Assembly (NCBI GenBank): GCA_040754095.1
Contig: JBFMFO010000001.1
Coordinates: 1-64,000 of the forward strand
Length of the DNA stretch: 64,000 bases
Reading direction: 5' to 3'
DNA from: QYQD01 sp040754095
Lineage (GTDB): Bacteria; Desulfobacterota; QYQD01
The translations under genes were made by a program, and so were the position numbers. Under the pieces are notes generated by a model. That model saw only the letters and a list, made by a program, of their open reading frames with translations, was not told where the DNA came from and ran no database searches. Shown here piece by piece: positions 17,948 to 27,373 of this stretch. Position 1 is the stretch's first letter, and the number at the start of each line of letters is the position of its first letter.

Positions 17948-18139
17948 ATGTCTAAGGTATGTGAAATTTGCGGGAAACGGCCCCGTGTAGGGAATAATGT
18001 AAGTCATGCCAATAATAAAACAAAACGCAGATGGTATCCTAACCTGAAAAGAGTAAAGGCGGCCCAGGGTAACAGCGCCCGTTATATGGTAGTCTGTACG
18101 CGCTGTCTTCGCTCCGGGTCAGTAGTAAAAGCCACTTAA
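17948..18139 (+). CDS. rpmB: 50S ribosomal protein L28
   Basis: 63 residues. Large-subunit ribosomal protein. Typical start MSKVCEICGKRP and core VSHANNKTKRRWYPNL. It is the zinc-binding form: Cys pairs CEIC (residues 5-8) and CTRC near the end. ATG at 17948 follows AGGAGG; the frame opens earlier at a TTG, which is not needed. The stop is only two bases from the stop of the convergent rel gene, with no terminator between. Confidence 0.97.
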   Translation: MSKVCEICGKRPRVGNNVSHANNKTKRRWYPNLKRVKAAQGNSARYMVVCTRCLRSGSVVKAT

Positions 18140-18141
18140 CG

Positions 18142-20283
18142 TCATGTCGTCAGACGTTCTACACGAATTACATCGTCTAAGTGCTTAACCGCCCCGAGCA
18201 CTGCTTTCAGATGTGAGGTATCTACCACTTCCAAAATAAAGTTTAATATGGCCTTGTGGTCTAATGTAGTATGAATATCAGCCTCTACGATGTTTGCATC
18301 ACAGGCGCTGATGGCATTGCTTATAGCGGCAAGCAGGCCTTTCTTATCTACTGTAACCACCCGGACCTTAACCGGGTGTGCCGTTTTTTCCCGGACATCC
18401 CACTGGACATCGACCCTTCTTTCGGAATCTGAATCGACAATATTGCGGCAATTGCTGGTATGGACGGTTACCCCCCGGCCACGGGTGATAAAGCCTACAA
18501 CGTCATCACCCGGCAAGGGATTGCAGCATCGGCCAAAGCGGATCATAATATCTTCGACCCCCCGGATTTTTATCCCTTCGGGCCGGATTTTTTCCTTTTT
18601 TTTGCTGATCTTCGCAGTCACAGGAAGTTCTTCCTCTGAAACGGCGCCATGGGGAAGAAGCTTCCTGACAATCTGAAGAGGGGATATCTTGCCGTATCCG
18701 ACTCCGGCCAATAAATCCTCCACCGAACTAAAAGAGAGTTCAGTGGCCGCCCTTGTCAATTCTTCAGATTTAAGCAATTTTGACAGATTGAGCTGATGCT
18801 TCCTGAACTCCTTCTCACAGATCTCTCTACCCAGACTTACACTGCTCTCCTGTTCCTCGGTCTTAAACCATTGCTTAATTCTGGTCCGGGCCCGGGTGGT
18901 CTTGACAAATTTCAGCCAGTCCTTGCTGGGAGTATGGTGGGGCGCAGTAATTATCTCCACCACATCGCCATTTTTCATCTCGTATTTAAGAGGAACCAGT
19001 CGACCGTTAACCTTGGCGCCTGTACACTGGCGGCCGACTTCGGTATGTATGGCGTAAGCAAAATCTACGGGCGTAGCGCCCCGCGGAAATTCTTTTACCT
19101 CGCCCTTGGGAGTAAACACATAGACATCGTTGGGATAGAGATCAACACGCACCGACTCCAGAAACTCCCGCGGGTCCTTAAGGTCTTTTTGCCATTCCAA
19201 AAGCTGCTTTAACCACGCAAATCGCCGGCTCTCCTCCTCGGAAAAGCCCTTATCCTCTTTATACATCCAATGGGCGGCGATGCCGGCCCGGGCCACTTTA
19301 TCCATCTCTTCCGTTCTGATCTGCACCTCCATCCGCCGCCCATACGGGCCGATGACCGTGGTATGCAGGGATTGATACATATTGGCCTTGGGGAGACTGA
19401 CGTAATCTTTGAAGCGCCCGGGCACCGGCATCCATATAGAGTGGATTATCCCCAGGGCCTCATAACATTCTTTGACGGTCTTCAGGATTAGACGAAAGGC
19501 GATAACATCGTAGATCTGTTCCAGAGGGAGGTTTTGCCGCACCATCTTCTTATATATGCTGTATATATGCTTAGGGCGGCCCCGTACTTCGCACTCGATT
19601 CCATACCCGGCCATCTTAGCTTTTATGATGCCTTTAACCTCTTCTATATATTCCTTACTTTCACCCAGACTCTTTTCCAGCTTCTTCTTAATGTCCTGAT
19701 AGGTCTCCGGATGAATGTATGAAAAAGACAGATCCTCCAACTCTCTTTTTATCCACTCTATACCCAGGCGTCCGGCCAGCGGCGCATATATATCCATAGT
19801 CTCACGGGCTATCTTGACTCTCTTGGCCTCGGTCTGGTAGTGGAGAGTGCGCATGTTATGTATGCGGTCGGCCAATTTGACGAGCAACACCCTTATATCA
19901 TCAGACATGGCCAGGATCATCTTGCGGACGTTCCCCGCCTGCTCCTCTATACGACTACTTAAGGGCATCCGGCTGATTTTGGTCACGCCGTCAACGACCC
20001 GGGCTATGTCTTCACCAAAAAGCTCCTTGATTTCTTCCAGAGTAGTAAGGGTATCCTCCACGGTATCATGCAGCAGACCACAGGCCACGGTGACGACGTC
20101 AAGCCGCATCTGGGTGAGAATGTAAGCCACTTCCAGGGGATGAGACAGATACGGCTCGCCGGATAAGCGTTTCTGTCCTTCATGCACCCTGGCCGAAAAA
20201 ATGTAAGCCTTTTCAATGGGACTGGGATCGGCCCCGGGAAGATAAGACTGGAGCTGTTCTAATATATCGTTTAACCTAACCAT
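18142..20283 (-). CDS. rel: Bifunctional (p)ppGpp synthetase/hydrolase, RelA/SpoT family
   Basis: 713 residues. N-terminal hydrolase domain with an intact HD motif (GLLHDTVEDT, about residue 70), synthetase domain (about 235-350; RFKDYVSLPKANMYQSLHTT), TGS domain (about 385-450; DVYVFTPKGEVKEFPRG), a zinc-finger/CC region (FGRCCNPLPGD; HTSNCRNI) and a C-terminal ACT domain (about 640-713). Both catalytic centres look functional, so it probably makes and degrades the alarmone in the stringent response. Its ATG overlaps the end of proS by eight bases (ATGGTTAG), implying translational coupling. Confidence 0.96.
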   Translation of the reverse strand: MVRLNDILEQLQSYLPGADPSPIEKAYIFSARVHEGQKRLSGEPYLSHPLEVAYILTQMRLDVVTVACGLLHDTVEDTLTTLEEIKELFGEDIARVVDGVTKISRMPLSSRIEEQAGNVRKMILAMSDDIRVLLVKLADRIHNMRTLHYQTEAKRVKIARETMDIYAPLAGRLGIEWIKRELEDLSFSYIHPETYQDIKKKLEKSLGESKEYIEEVKGIIKAKMAGYGIECEVRGRPKHIYSIYKKMVRQNLPLEQIYDVIAFRLILKTVKECYEALGIIHSIWMPVPGRFKDYVSLPKANMYQSLHTTVIGPYGRRMEVQIRTEEMDKVARAGIAAHWMYKEDKGFSEEESRRFAWLKQLLEWQKDLKDPREFLESVRVDLYPNDVYVFTPKGEVKEFPRGATPVDFAYAIHTEVGRQCTGAKVNGRLVPLKYEMKNGDVVEIITAPHHTPSKDWLKFVKTTRARTRIKQWFKTEEQESSVSLGREICEKEFRKHQLNLSKLLKSEELTRAATELSFSSVEDLLAGVGYGKISPLQIVRKLLPHGAVSEEELPVTAKISKKKEKIRPEGIKIRGVEDIMIRFGRCCNPLPGDDVVGFITRGRGVTVHTSNCRNIVDSDSERRVDVQWDVREKTAHPVKVRVVTVDKKGLLAAISNAISACDANIVEADIHTTLDHKAILNFILEVVDTSHLKAVLGAVKHLDDVIRVERLTT

Positions 20284-21997
20284 CTATCGCTTTCTGGCGC
20301 ATGTTCAGAAGGGTCTGAACGAACTGTTCCCTGGTAATGAACAGGGTCTCGCCCGTGGCGCGCACCCTTATTTCCAGCAAACCCTCTTTAATAAACTTCG
20401 TGCCTATGGTTATGCGGAAGGGAATGCCTGTCAGGTCGGCATCCTTAAATTTTATCCCGGCCCGTTCATCGCGGTCATCCAGGAAAACGTCGAATTCCCC
20501 GGATAAAAGCTCGTTATATATATCCTCCGCTGCCTCTCTTATGGCCGCATCATTTACATTAACCGGCAGAAGCAGGACATCGAAGGGAGCAATGGCCAAC
20601 GGAAAGATTATACCGCTTTCATCGTGGTTTTGTTCAATAGCCGCGGCTACTATACGGCTGACGCCGATTCCATAGCAGCCCATGACCATGTGACGTTCCT
20701 GTCCTTCTCCATCGAGGTAAGTAGCCTTAAGGCCCTCACTGTATTTAGTTCCCAGACGGAAGATATGCCCCACCTCAATGCCGCGGGAAAGCCTTATGGC
20801 TTGGCCGCACCGGGGACAACGGTCCCCGGCCGTGACCGACCGTATATCACCATAAAGGTCCGCCTTGATATCCCGGCCGGCGTCCACATGGATGAGGTGA
20901 TGCCCTTCCTCATTAGCCCCTGCCACGCAGTCGTATATGCCTTGTATGGCCTGATCCGCCACTATTTTTACCGGGAGGGCCACCGGGCCGCTGTAACCGA
21001 CAGGCGCGCCTGTAACGCGTCTAATTAATGCCTCATCAGCCAGGGCTATTTCTCGGGCCTGGAGTAAATTTTTTAATTTAATCTCATTGACCTCGTGGTC
21101 ACCGCGCACCAGGACCGCCACCGGTTGGCCGTCAACTACGAAGATGAGCGTCTTTAGCAATTGCTGCGGCGGTATGCCCAGGAAAGAAGTTACTTCCTCT
21201 ACCGTCCTCCTTCCTGGGGTAGCTACCTTCTCTATGGGCCGGGGGGGTGTATCGCTTTTTAGCTGCTCTTTTTCCGTCCAGACCACTTCGGCCTTCTCTA
21301 TATTGGCCGCATAGTCGCAACCGGTGCAGCTTACGATGGTATCCTCCCCGGTCTCCGCCAACACCATGAACTCGTGTGAAAAACTGCCGCCTATGCTGCC
21401 CGTATCAGCCTCCACCGCCCTGAATTGGAGGCCCAGGCGGCGAAAAATATTTTGATAGGCCGCATGCATGGCCAAATAAGTCTTTTCTGAGGCCTTCTCA
21501 TCCACATCAAAGCTGTATCCATCCTTCATGACAAATTCGCGGCCCCGCATTAATCCGAAACGCGGCCTGATCTCATCCCTGAATTTGGTCTGTATCTGAT
21601 AAAGATTTAACGGTAGATCCCGGTAAGAACGCACCTCACGCCGCACCAAATCGGTGACAACCTCTTCATGTGTGGGCCCCAGACAATAGTCTCGCGCGTG
21701 GCGATCCTTGAAACGCAACAACTCCTTCCCATAGAACTCCCATCGGCCGCTCTCCTGCCATAATTCCGCAGGCTGCACCATAGGCAGAACCACTTCCTGG
21801 GCCCCGGCCCTATTCATCTCTTCCCTCACGATGGCCTCTACTTTGCGCAAGACTCTTAAGCCCAGCGGCAGGTAGGAATAAATGCCTGCGGCCAGCTTTC
21901 GTATCATACCGGCCCGCAGCATTAGTTTGTGGCTTATTACTTCCGCTTCCGCAGGAGTCTCTTTTAAAGTAGGCAGAAAAAACCGGCTAAATCGCAT
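20276..21997 (-). CDS. proS: Prolyl-tRNA synthetase, bacterial type
   Basis: 573 residues from the ATG at 21997 (MRFSRFFLPTLKE, AGGGA upstream); the frame is open a further 33 codons, but those read repeat-like sequence. Class II synthetase with motif 1 VEAIVREEMNRAGAQEV, motif 2 (YQIQTKFRDEIRPRFGLMRG), the inserted YbaK-type editing domain that removes Ala-tRNA-Pro (about 230-390; EVTSFLGIPPQQLLKTLIF), motif 3 (GCYGIGVSRIVAA), and a C-terminal anticodon domain. Sits between ispG and rel on the same strand; overlaps rel. Confidence 0.97.
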   Translation of the reverse strand: MRFSRFFLPTLKETPAEAEVISHKLMLRAGMIRKLAAGIYSYLPLGLRVLRKVEAIVREEMNRAGAQEVVLPMVQPAELWQESGRWEFYGKELLRFKDRHARDYCLGPTHEEVVTDLVRREVRSYRDLPLNLYQIQTKFRDEIRPRFGLMRGREFVMKDGYSFDVDEKASEKTYLAMHAAYQNIFRRLGLQFRAVEADTGSIGGSFSHEFMVLAETGEDTIVSCTGCDYAANIEKAEVVWTEKEQLKSDTPPRPIEKVATPGRRTVEEVTSFLGIPPQQLLKTLIFVVDGQPVAVLVRGDHEVNEIKLKNLLQAREIALADEALIRRVTGAPVGYSGPVALPVKIVADQAIQGIYDCVAGANEEGHHLIHVDAGRDIKADLYGDIRSVTAGDRCPRCGQAIRLSRGIEVGHIFRLGTKYSEGLKATYLDGEGQERHMVMGCYGIGVSRIVAAAIEQNHDESGIIFPLAIAPFDVLLLPVNVNDAAIREAAEDIYNELLSGEFDVFLDDRDERAGIKFKDADLTGIPFRITIGTKFIKEGLLEIRVRATGETLFITREQFVQTLLNMRQKAIDG

Positions 21998-22115
21998 TCT
22001 TTTTCCCTTTCTGTATATAGTCGCATTGCCAAAGATTAACCACAGAGAACAATGTCTAAGAAACTGCTTTGGAGCACACAAAGTTCCGAAGAGCACTCAG
22101 AAAAGTATTTATTCC

Positions 22116-23249
22116 TTAATTGCTCTGTCTTTTTCTTTTCATTTCTTGAAAATTCTTGCTTTTCTCGGTGTACTCTGTGGTTTGTCTTTCGGATTCCGCT
22201 TCCATCGTCTCTATCTCTTCCACCAGGGTATCCACGAGTGCCGCCTCTTTCACTTTTTTCAGAAGCTTACCGTGGCGGAAAATAATCCCGATTCCCTTTC
22301 CCCCGGCTATGCCGATATCGGCTTCTTTGGCCTCGCCCGGGCCGTTGACCACACAGCCCATTATGGCCACCTTGAAAGGAGTGGTTATATGGCTTATCCT
22401 TTTCTCCACCTTATCTACTAAAGAAAAAAGATTAATCTCACAGCGCCCGCAGGTGGGACAGGAGATAATCTCCGGTCCCCTTTGGCGCAAACCGAGCGCC
22501 CTTAATATCTCATACCCCACCCGGACCTCTTCAACCGGATCCCGGGTCAGAGAGACGCGGAGGGTGTCGCCGATGCCTTCATACAGGAGAAGCCCGATGC
22601 CTATACTGGATTTGACCGTCCCCGGGTAGAGTCCTCCTGCCTCCGTAACCCCTAAGTGCAGAGGATAATCCACCTTACCGGCCAGTTCGCGATAGGCGTC
22701 AACGGTAGTGCGCACGTCCGAAGACTTGAGCGATACCTTTATATTTGCGAAGCCTAAACCTTCTACAAGCTCAATATTACGCAGGGCGCTTTCGGCCAGG
22801 GCAGGAGCAGTAGGCGCCCTATGTTTCTTCAATATGTCTTTCTCCAGCGAGCCGGAGTTCACACCGATCCGCATGGCAATGCCGGCGTCTTTAACGGCAG
22901 CCACCACCTCGGCCAGTTTTTTTATGCCGCCGATATTACCGGGGTTGATCCTTATGCCGTCGGCGCCGGCGTTGATTGCGGCTAGGGCCAGGCGGTAATC
23001 AAAATGGATGTCGGCGATAAGGGGTATATTTATCTTCTTCCTGATGGCCTTAACGGCCTCGGCAGACTCCGGGTCAGGAACTGCTACGCGTACCACCTCA
23101 CAACCGGCCTTCTCCAGCCGGTGGATTTGTCTGACTGTACCTCCAACGTCACGGGTAAAGGTGTTGGTCATGGACTGTACTACCACCGGGGCATCTCCGC
23201 CAATAGCCACCGGCCCGACCATAATCTGTCTGGAATACCTTCTTCGCAT
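22116..23249 (-). CDS. ispG: 4-hydroxy-3-methylbut-2-enyl-diphosphate synthase IspG
   Basis: 377 residues. Penultimate step of the MEP isoprenoid pathway. TIM barrel (about 1-245; VVVQSMTNTFTRDV) and a [4Fe-4S] domain with CPTCGRC (about 262-268) and VVNGPGEAKEADIGI. The last 25 or so residues (ERQTTEYTEKSKNFQEMKRK) go beyond the usual family end and are the translation of an ACCACAGAGTACACCGAG-type intergenic repeat that has moved the stop codon. Followed by proS and rel on the same strand. Confidence 0.96.
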   Translation of the reverse strand: MRRRYSRQIMVGPVAIGGDAPVVVQSMTNTFTRDVGGTVRQIHRLEKAGCEVVRVAVPDPESAEAVKAIRKKINIPLIADIHFDYRLALAAINAGADGIRINPGNIGGIKKLAEVVAAVKDAGIAMRIGVNSGSLEKDILKKHRAPTAPALAESALRNIELVEGLGFANIKVSLKSSDVRTTVDAYRELAGKVDYPLHLGVTEAGGLYPGTVKSSIGIGLLLYEGIGDTLRVSLTRDPVEEVRVGYEILRALGLRQRGPEIISCPTCGRCEINLFSLVDKVEKRISHITTPFKVAIMGCVVNGPGEAKEADIGIAGGKGIGIIFRHGKLLKKVKEAALVDTLVEEIETMEAESERQTTEYTEKSKNFQEMKRKRQSN

Positions 23250-23369
23250 GTTTTTGCCTTTAAATACAATAAGATATCAAAATACAAAGGCATAATTACT
23301 GAAAACAGCCCTTTTGTCAACTTCAATAAAGAACAAACGGCATCATAGGTAAAATCTAACAAATTTTGC

Positions 23370-23422
23370 CTGAAAATCCCCCTGTATCCCCCTTTCCCAA
23401 AGGGGGGGGCGAGGGGGAATTT
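23370..23422. repeat. Palindromic C-run/G-run repeat
   Basis: CCCCCTGTATCCCCC and GGGGGGGGCGAGGGGG arms, upstream of ispG. A short GCTGAAAGCTGA segment follows at 23440-23465. Confidence 0.7.
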
Positions 23423-23462
23423 ATATAAGGCATTGTTTCCGCTGAAAGCTGAATACCGATAG

Positions 23463-24419
23463 CTATTGTAAGGTGTTTGTGGCCGGAAAGGTGCGGATAA
23501 AATTTTCCCTTAAGCTTATTACGCCGGGGAGACCCTTGCTTCTCTCTTGAATCTTCTCTGTCTCCCCACGGCCCATCTCTTCCTCTTTTTCTCTACCCGG
23601 CGACTGGCCCAAGCCCTTTAAAAATGCCTCAAATTCGTCCCAGAGCTGCCTGTAACCCTCTAACGACCGGATCGGCATGGAACTGTATTTTTGTTTGTCC
23701 AGATGTACCTGAAAATAATCGCGACCAGTGTTCACATAGACGGTTTCATCATCGGGTAAACGCAAGACCAACCCGTCCGGACGGGTAAATAACCTGACCA
23801 GAGGAATGCGCTCCTTCAATTTTTTTATAAAATCGATACAAAGATCCCTCAGCCATTTTTCTTCAATAGCGTAAACATGGCTGCGGAGTGCAACCTTTCG
23901 CATATGCGCCGGGGCATGCGGTCCCTCCTTGTCTGTTTTGTTCAAAGGGATGCGTTCCAATAGAATACCCCGGACAGGTTCGGCTACGGCATCGCTAGCC
24001 GTATCTACCTGGAAAATATTAGCTGTGTAGAAAACGAGATCGGCGCCCTTAATAAAATTAGTCGAGGCAATCAGGGATGGGGAGAAATAAGGGCTGACCA
24101 GAATCAGCCGGGGCATCAAATCAAAATTAAGCGCCTCCCGGCCATATAAATTTGAGAAATAGTCCTTATGTCCAAGTATCCATCCTATGGCAGCCAGACT
24201 GGAAAGAAAATGGGTCTCGAGATTACTTGGCCGCACCTGTAATATAATAAGACGACGCTCACGGTCATGGCCAAAAAAATCGACCAGGAAGTCATCCAAC
24301 TCCATATCCCGCTTAAGAATGGTAAGCCCTTCCTGCACTTCAGACGGATACTGGCCAATAAAGTCCCTCAGATCACCCTCAGGCACAGAAGCCGCTTTTC
24401 TCAGCAGAACGAGACCCAT
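23463..24419 (-). CDS. Uncharacterised protein, possibly nuclease-fold
   Basis: 318 residues, no signal peptide or membrane helix. Residues about 38-75 (ELDDFLVDFFGHDRERRLII followed by LQVRPSN) have the hydrophobic beta-strand pattern of restriction-endonuclease-like (NucS/DUF91-type) folds, with strands also at PRLILVSPYF. The usual catalytic E-x-K is replaced by Q-V-R, so activity is doubtful. The C-terminal third is charged (REKEEEMGRGETEK) and probably disordered. I do not recognise the family with confidence. It is alone between repeats, with the structured RNA candidate on its upstream side. Confidence 0.65.
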   Translation of the reverse strand: MGLVLLRKAASVPEGDLRDFIGQYPSEVQEGLTILKRDMELDDFLVDFFGHDRERRLIILQVRPSNLETHFLSSLAAIGWILGHKDYFSNLYGREALNFDLMPRLILVSPYFSPSLIASTNFIKGADLVFYTANIFQVDTASDAVAEPVRGILLERIPLNKTDKEGPHAPAHMRKVALRSHVYAIEEKWLRDLCIDFIKKLKERIPLVRLFTRPDGLVLRLPDDETVYVNTGRDYFQVHLDKQKYSSMPIRSLEGYRQLWDEFEAFLKGLGQSPGREKEEEMGRGETEKIQERSKGLPGVISLRENFIRTFPATNTLQ

Positions 24420-24510
24420 TAAGCATACACCCTATCAGATTTACTTGCTTACAAATTTATGCCAAACGTTTCCTGTCGTCAACAGGAAAATAGGGATTGG
24501 AGTTTTCCGA

Positions 24511-24697
24511 CTTTTTAGGGAAATCCATGTTCCTGAGCGAAACTTGCTGGAGCAGTGGGGGTACCCTTCGAGGGCGAGCAGGAAGGGGAAAACCAGCCCT
24601 TTAGTGGCTGGAAGGGGCAAATATTCCCCGCCGGCGAGTCCCGAAAGGGTCGCTGCGGAAGCTGTGAAGCGAAGGAACTAAGGGGTTCCCTAAAGAA
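24511..24697 (+). ncRNA. Candidate structured RNA, multi-branched, unknown class
   Basis: About 187 bases closed by a 9-bp perfect helix (TTTAGGGAA 24514-24522 with TTCCCTAAA 24686-24694), a second helix inside it (GTTCC 24529-24533 with GGAAC 24674-24678), then three branches: CTTGCT/AGCAGG (24543-24548 with 24577-24582, G-U pair included) capped by CCCTTCGAGGG; GGGGAA/TTCCCC (24585-24590 with 24624-24629) enclosing CCAGCC/GGCTGG (24593-24598 with 24606-24611); and GCGA/TCGC plus CCC-GAAA-GGG (24634-24653), a GNRA tetraloop. The GAAA loop favours the plus strand, but both neighbouring genes are on minus, so it would be a free-standing RNA gene. It does not match RNase P, tmRNA, SRP, 6S or common riboswitch cores that I know. 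Confidence 0.6.
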
Positions 24698-24774
24698 ATG
24701 GAGATTAGCAAATGGTTACTATTTGCCGAATAGATTAGGATCTCAGATCTCATCTCTCAGCCATGAGCTATCAG

Positions 24775-27174
24775 CTATGTATCCAATGCCCGCCTGACTG
24801 TAGCAGACAACTCATCCACTCTGTAGGGTTTTTGGATAAAACCACAGGCCCCTGAGTTTAACATATCCTGGGCCTCGCCGTTTACACTGTAACCGGAAGA
24901 AATAATAACCTTAATCTCGGGATTGATTTCCTTCAGTTTCTTAAAAGTCCTTTTACCACCGAGCCTGGGCATAACAATATCCAGGATTACGAGATCAATA
25001 ACATCTTTCTTCTCCGCATATATTTCCAGGGCTTCAGACCCATCTCGGGCCAAAAGCACCTTATAGCCTAAGGATTCAAGCACCTCCTTTCCCATATCGC
25101 GTATCACTTCCTCATCATCAATAAGGAAGATGGTCTCTTTCCCTTCAGGGATAGCTGTTGGCCCGGTTGCCGGAATATCAAATTCATCACCCCGGGCTAT
25201 GGGTAGATAGACATTAAAGCGGGTCCCCCGTCCTTTCTCGCTATAAAAATTTACATATCCACCGTGACTCTTTACAATGCCATAGACCATGGCCAACCCC
25301 AGGCCGGTTCCCTTTCCCTTCTCCTTGGTCGTAAAGAAAGGCTCAAAAATGCGTTTTTTGACTGCTGATTCCATACCTATACCGGTGTCACTTATGGAAA
25401 TAAGGATATACCTTCCAGGGGTAGCACCTAAATGCTTCCACGCATAAATTTCATCCAGGGTGACATTTGCCGTCTCCAGGATCAGGCGGCCGCCCTGGGG
25501 CATGGCATCACGGGCATTTATACATATATTAAGAATTACCTGCTGGATTTGGACCATATCCGCCAAAATCGGGGCCAAATCAGAGGCAAGGTGGGTCTCA
25601 ATGGAAATGCTTTTATCTATGGTTCTTGAAAGAAGCCCTACTACCTCCTCAATGATCTGGTTACAATTTGCCTTCCTGACCTGATACTTTCCGCCACGGG
25701 CAAAACCGAGCATCTGCTTGACCAGTTCAGCCGCCCGCTCTGCGGATTTTTCAATGATCTCGATATGCCGATAGACCGGGTGGCCCTCAGATAGCAGCAT
25801 CTTGCCGTATGAAGCATAACCCAGGATTCCACCCAGGAGATTATTAAAATCATGGGCTATACCCCCGGCCAGGGTGCCGATAGCCTCCATCTTCTGGGCC
25901 TGGAATAGTTGCTCCCGAAGTAATTCCCTTTCACGTTCCCTGACCTCTTTTTCCAGCTCAATACTGGCCCGTTGGGCGAATATCTCAAAGAGTTTGACAT
26001 CTTCTTCACTGAAAACATGCTCTTCACGGTCAAAAAATGCCAGTGTCCCGATGGTATCCCCTTCTGATGAGTAGAGCGGAATGCCAAGATATGACACCAG
26101 TCCAAATTTTATAACATTATCATAATCCTTATAAGGAACGGTGTCATGCAGATTACGGACATAAAGCATTTGCCCCGTTTTGACAACCTCTGCACAGAGC
26201 GCCTTATTCATAGGACACCGGTATGCCTTAGCCAGCTCCGGCGGAAGATTATAATATCCCTTAAAGACCAGGCTATCCTTTTCTTTGTGACAAATGATGA
26301 CAAAGCTCCCCCCAAAAAGCTGATGAATCTTCTCGCAAAGGGCATTCAAAAAACTGCCTGATCCCTTAGTCGTCTCAAACGTCAAATTGTGTATGGCCTT
26401 GAAAATCTCATTGGATCTTTTAAGGTTTTTTTCGGCCTTTATCCGTTCGGTAATATCCCGCGCCACCCCGGAAAACCCTAATTTCTGGCTGTCCTGTGTT
26501 ATTGGGTATCCGGAAATTTGCATGATCTTTTCATTCCCGGATGTATCCCTGATTCTACATTCGAAACAATATGTACCCTTAGCGGTGGCCAGGATATTAT
26601 CTATTGCCGGCCAATCTTCAGGGGAAAGCAGGTTACAAAAATGTTGCCCCATCAGATCCGCCGGACTGTACCCAAGGATAGCCTTAACAACCGGGTTGAC
26701 ATATATAATCTTGCCGTTCAGGTCGAGTGAGAAAACGATGTCGTTGATATTTTCCAATAAAACTTCGTATTTTTCTCTGGCCTCGCTCAGTTGTTTCTCG
26801 GTCAGATACTTTTCTTCCATCTTTATCTTCTGTTCTTCTATCTGGATGACATCCCAGAACAGCCTGGCAGTAACATGATCCATGACCTTTACATGTGCCG
26901 GTTTAGTCTGCAAAATCTCCTCCAGCACACGATCATTTCCGGTAAGCTCAATAATGAGGTCAAGGTTAGGCAATGTATAAAATTCATGGTAATCGGTTGT
27001 AGTCAGAAGCCCTTTCTCCTTTGCGTATTTCATCCCCGGGGCTTCTGCATTAATATCCGCCACACCCTGGACGCTGGTTTTAAGTATTTCTACGCGTTCA
27101 AAAAGCTCCAAAACCGCCTTGCATCCAGGGCCGCCACCCACGATGACTGTATTTATCAGCTGATTGTTACTCAC
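24775..27174 (-). CDS. Hybrid sensor histidine kinase with Rossmann-like N-terminus
   Basis: 799 residues, cytosolic (no membrane helices). Order: Rossmann-like nucleotide-binding domain with VIVGGGPGCKAVLELF (about 10-25) and DLIIELTGND (about 1-120); coiled linker; PAS (about 133-250; ENINDIVFSLDLNGKIIYVN); GAF (about 265-415); HisKA with AHDFNNLLGGILGY; HATPase with NICINARDAMPQGG and GTGLGLAMVYG; C-terminal receiver with phospho-Asp in VILDIVMPRLGG. The N-terminus resembles the NAD(P)-binding part of dehydrogenases, suggesting sensing of a dinucleotide or metabolite. No dedicated response regulator is adjacent. Confidence 0.9.
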   Translation of the reverse strand: MSNNQLINTVIVGGGPGCKAVLELFERVEILKTSVQGVADINAEAPGMKYAKEKGLLTTTDYHEFYTLPNLDLIIELTGNDRVLEEILQTKPAHVKVMDHVTARLFWDVIQIEEQKIKMEEKYLTEKQLSEAREKYEVLLENINDIVFSLDLNGKIIYVNPVVKAILGYSPADLMGQHFCNLLSPEDWPAIDNILATAKGTYCFECRIRDTSGNEKIMQISGYPITQDSQKLGFSGVARDITERIKAEKNLKRSNEIFKAIHNLTFETTKGSGSFLNALCEKIHQLFGGSFVIICHKEKDSLVFKGYYNLPPELAKAYRCPMNKALCAEVVKTGQMLYVRNLHDTVPYKDYDNVIKFGLVSYLGIPLYSSEGDTIGTLAFFDREEHVFSEEDVKLFEIFAQRASIELEKEVRERERELLREQLFQAQKMEAIGTLAGGIAHDFNNLLGGILGYASYGKMLLSEGHPVYRHIEIIEKSAERAAELVKQMLGFARGGKYQVRKANCNQIIEEVVGLLSRTIDKSISIETHLASDLAPILADMVQIQQVILNICINARDAMPQGGRLILETANVTLDEIYAWKHLGATPGRYILISISDTGIGMESAVKKRIFEPFFTTKEKGKGTGLGLAMVYGIVKSHGGYVNFYSEKGRGTRFNVYLPIARGDEFDIPATGPTAIPEGKETIFLIDDEEVIRDMGKEVLESLGYKVLLARDGSEALEIYAEKKDVIDLVILDIVMPRLGGKRTFKKLKEINPEIKVIISSGYSVNGEAQDMLNSGACGFIQKPYRVDELSATVRRALDT

Positions 27175-27287
27175 ACACTACTCCCAAAAGTTGCGAACAT
27201 ACCCATTCTTAGCTTATAGTCCCACTTATCATTTTATCGGCTATTCTGGAAATAAAAATAAAACTACGGCAGCAACCGGGTTTTCAC

Positions 27288-27317
27288 TTGACAGGATATT
27301 ACATAGTAAAATACGAT
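27288..27317 (+). promoter_or_regulatory. Sigma70-type promoter of the rubrerythrin-like gene
   Basis: -35 TTGACA (27288-27293), 18-base spacer, -10 TACGAT (27312-27317), in an AT-rich segment 57 bases before the ATG. Confidence 0.6.
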
Positions 27318-27373
27318 AGATATTATAAATGATAAAGTCCAAAATCATCCACCCAGGCGGACAGGAGGGGAAA

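Noticed and set aside
20284..22096. Extended N-terminus of ProS to 22096
   Set aside because: The extra 33 residues translate a GTCGCATTGCCAAAG-type intergenic repeat; MRFSRFFLP is the family start.
24511..24697. Structured RNA as c-di-GMP, cobalamin, TPP or Moco riboswitch
   Set aside because: None of their conserved cores is found, and no gene follows on the plus strand.
27234..27241. GCCGATAA on minus as a FliA promoter of the hybrid kinase
   Set aside because: The -10 is perfect but nothing like TAAA(G) occurs at N15 or N16.
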